A stretch of 26,219 nt of DNA from Gemmatimonadota bacterium (lineage in GTDB: Bacteria; Gemmatimonadota; Gemmatimonadetes; Longimicrobiales; RSA9). How positions within the stretch are numbered: the stretch's first letter is position 1; each line of letters starts with the position of its first letter. Below the pieces are notes generated by a model that saw nothing but the letters and a program-made list of their open reading frames with translations, searched no databases and was not told the DNA's origin. Below are positions 25,244 through 26,219 of this stretch, in pieces. A program made the translations under genes and the position numbers. Location of the stretch: contig JADGGV010000009.1 of the NCBI GenBank assembly GCA_019689775.1, positions 1-26,219 of the forward strand, written 5' to 3'.

Positions 25244-26146
25244 ATGGCGACGATGGCGGGCACCCCGAAGAGACGGAAGCGGTCCGCGGGCCGGGCAGAA
25301 GAGCTGTATGCGGCGCACGAGGAGCAGAACGCGCTCGATCAGTACCTGCGGGACGTGAGCCGGCACGAGCTGCTCACGCCGAAGGAGGAGATCGAGCTGG
25401 GGCGTCGCGCGCAGGCCGGGGACGAGGAGGCCGTGCAGCGTCTGGTGCGGGCGAACCTGCGCTTCGTCATCAGCGTCGCCAAGAAGTACCAGAACCGTGG
25501 GGTCTCGCTGATCGACCTGATCCAGGAGGGGAACGTCGGGCTGGTTACGGCGGCGCGGAAGTTCGATCCGGACCAGGGCGTGAAGTTCATCTCCTACGCG
25601 GTGTGGTGGATCCGGCAGGCGATCCTGTCGGCGCTGGCGAACCAGGGGCGCGCGGTGCGCGTGCCGCTGAACCGCGCGAGCGACCTGGCGCGCATCTTCC
25701 GCGAGCGGGAGCGTCTGAAGCAGGAGTTGCGGCGGGACCCGACGACGGAGGAGCTGGCGGAGGCGGCGAAGCTGACGCCAGAGACGGTCGAGCAGCTCCA
25801 GACGCTGAACGCGGCGGAGATCCGGCTGGATGCGCCGATCGGCGACAGCGACGACAGCCAGCTCGTGGAGCGCTTCATCGTGGACGAGGCGGCGGAGCCG
25901 GAGCTGGCCGTGGAGGAGCGGCTGCTGTCGGAGCAGATCGAGCGGGCGCTGGACACGCTGACGCCGCGGGATGCGCGGGTGCTGCGGCTGTACTTCGGGC
26001 TGGAGGGCGGCCGGGAGCACACGCTGGAGGAGATCGGCAACATGCTGGGCGTGACGCGGGAGCGGGTGCGGCAGCTCAGGGATCGCGCACTGAAGCGGCT
26101 GCGCGAGGGGGAGCTGGGCACGGCGCTGGAGAGCTTCGCGGCCTGA
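25244..26146 (+). CDS. Sigma-70 family RNA polymerase sigma factor, group 2-like (second copy type)
   Basis: From ATG 25244 the product is 300 residues; a GTG at 25214 would add ten. Neither start has a good ribosome binding site. A basic N-terminus (TPKRRKRSAGR) is followed by region 1.2 (NALDQYLRDVSRHELLTPKEE). Region 2 (ANLRFVISVAKKYQNRGVSLIDLIQEGNVGL, then KFISYAVWWIRQAI) and region 3 follow, and region 4.2 (HTLEEIGNMLGVTRERVRQL) is the -35 reader. It lacks region 1.1 and is too short for the housekeeping RpoD, so it is probably an alternative sigma for stress or stationary phase. The segment FDPDxGVKFISYAVWWIRQ is identical in type to the sigma at 7399-8259, so the two are close paralogs. 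Its DLIQEGN motif is canonical while the other one's is altered. Expression probably depends on the structured leader upstream. Confidence 0.94.
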   Translation: MATMAGTPKRRKRSAGRAEELYAAHEEQNALDQYLRDVSRHELLTPKEEIELGRRAQAGDEEAVQRLVRANLRFVISVAKKYQNRGVSLIDLIQEGNVGLVTAARKFDPDQGVKFISYAVWWIRQAILSALANQGRAVRVPLNRASDLARIFRERERLKQELRRDPTTEELAEAAKLTPETVEQLQTLNAAEIRLDAPIGDSDDSQLVERFIVDEAAEPELAVEERLLSEQIERALDTLTPRDARVLRLYFGLEGGREHTLEEIGNMLGVTRERVRQLRDRALKRLREGELGTALESFAA

Positions 26147-26154
26147 CGGGAGGT

Positions 26155-26219
26155 ATGGCGCGGGGCCCCGGGTCGAAGGCCGCCGTCCCCGAGCGGGGGG
26201 TCGTCCGGAAGGCGGGGGG
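26155..26219 (+). CDS. Possible start of a further ORF (partial)
   Basis: ATG 26155 opens a frame (MARGPGSKAAVPERGV...) that runs to the window edge, 8 bp after the sigma stop. A GGGAGG lies only 1 nt before the ATG, too close for normal initiation. With only about 21 codons it may be a chance frame. Confidence 0.2.
   Translation, partial: MARGPGSKAAVPERGVVRKAG

Overview
The window is one contiguous piece of a very GC-rich bacterial chromosome, with G or C at almost every third codon position. Lipoprotein and signal-peptide genes, two proteins with Omp85-type barrel motifs and a further barrel protein point to a diderm (Gram-negative-type) cell. The gene content, the style of the outer-membrane proteins and the degenerate short tandem repeats suggest Gemmatimonadota or a close relative. 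This is inference; no rRNA or other taxonomic marker is present. I see no tRNA, rRNA, CRISPR, transposase, phage gene or replication origin, and no clearly broken gene.

Layout. Positions 1-117 hold the 3' end of a probable polyprenol/diacylglycerol kinase-type membrane protein. Next come a cold-shock gene with a strong promoter and terminator, DNA polymerase I (polA), a 53-residue membrane protein, a possible small RNA ending in a strong terminator, a 16-bp-period tandem repeat, and ssb. A minus-strand block follows: a large outer-membrane protein (5026-7116), a group-2 sigma-70 factor with a long attenuator-like leader (7399-8259), an AhpD/CMD-family protein, and a barrel protein with an extra C-terminal domain (9054-10415). 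From 17733 down to 10615 runs a tight six-gene minus-strand operon: Omp85-like protein, amidohydrolase, SAM methyltransferase, FAD-dependent reductase/oxygenase, START-type cyclase and ketosynthase. Divergent from it, maeB and pckA form a C4/C3 carbon-node pair, followed by an HD-domain phosphohydrolase. Then come a PP2C phosphatase (minus), a small lipoprotein (plus), a small charged protein (minus), and a second group-2 sigma factor, again behind a structured leader with a terminator.

How the parts work together. polA and ssb are replication/repair genes, and maeB-pckA link malate and oxaloacetate to pyruvate, acetyl-phosphate and PEP. The six-gene operon looks like a compact pathway that builds, cyclises, oxidises or reduces, and methylates an acyl or polyketide-like product; its product is unknown and it encodes no acyl carrier protein or chain-length factor.

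The most interesting non-coding signals are the leaders of the two sigma genes. Each has a recognisable promoter followed by an intrinsic terminator placed before the start codon. One contains a perfect 8-nt alternative pairing that would break the terminator. The other contains a short, nearly leaderless ORF whose stop codon lies in the terminator stem. Also notable are two copies of a hairpin-forming intergenic repeat (613-716 and 4915-5024) and a 16-bp degenerate repeat present in two intergenic regions.
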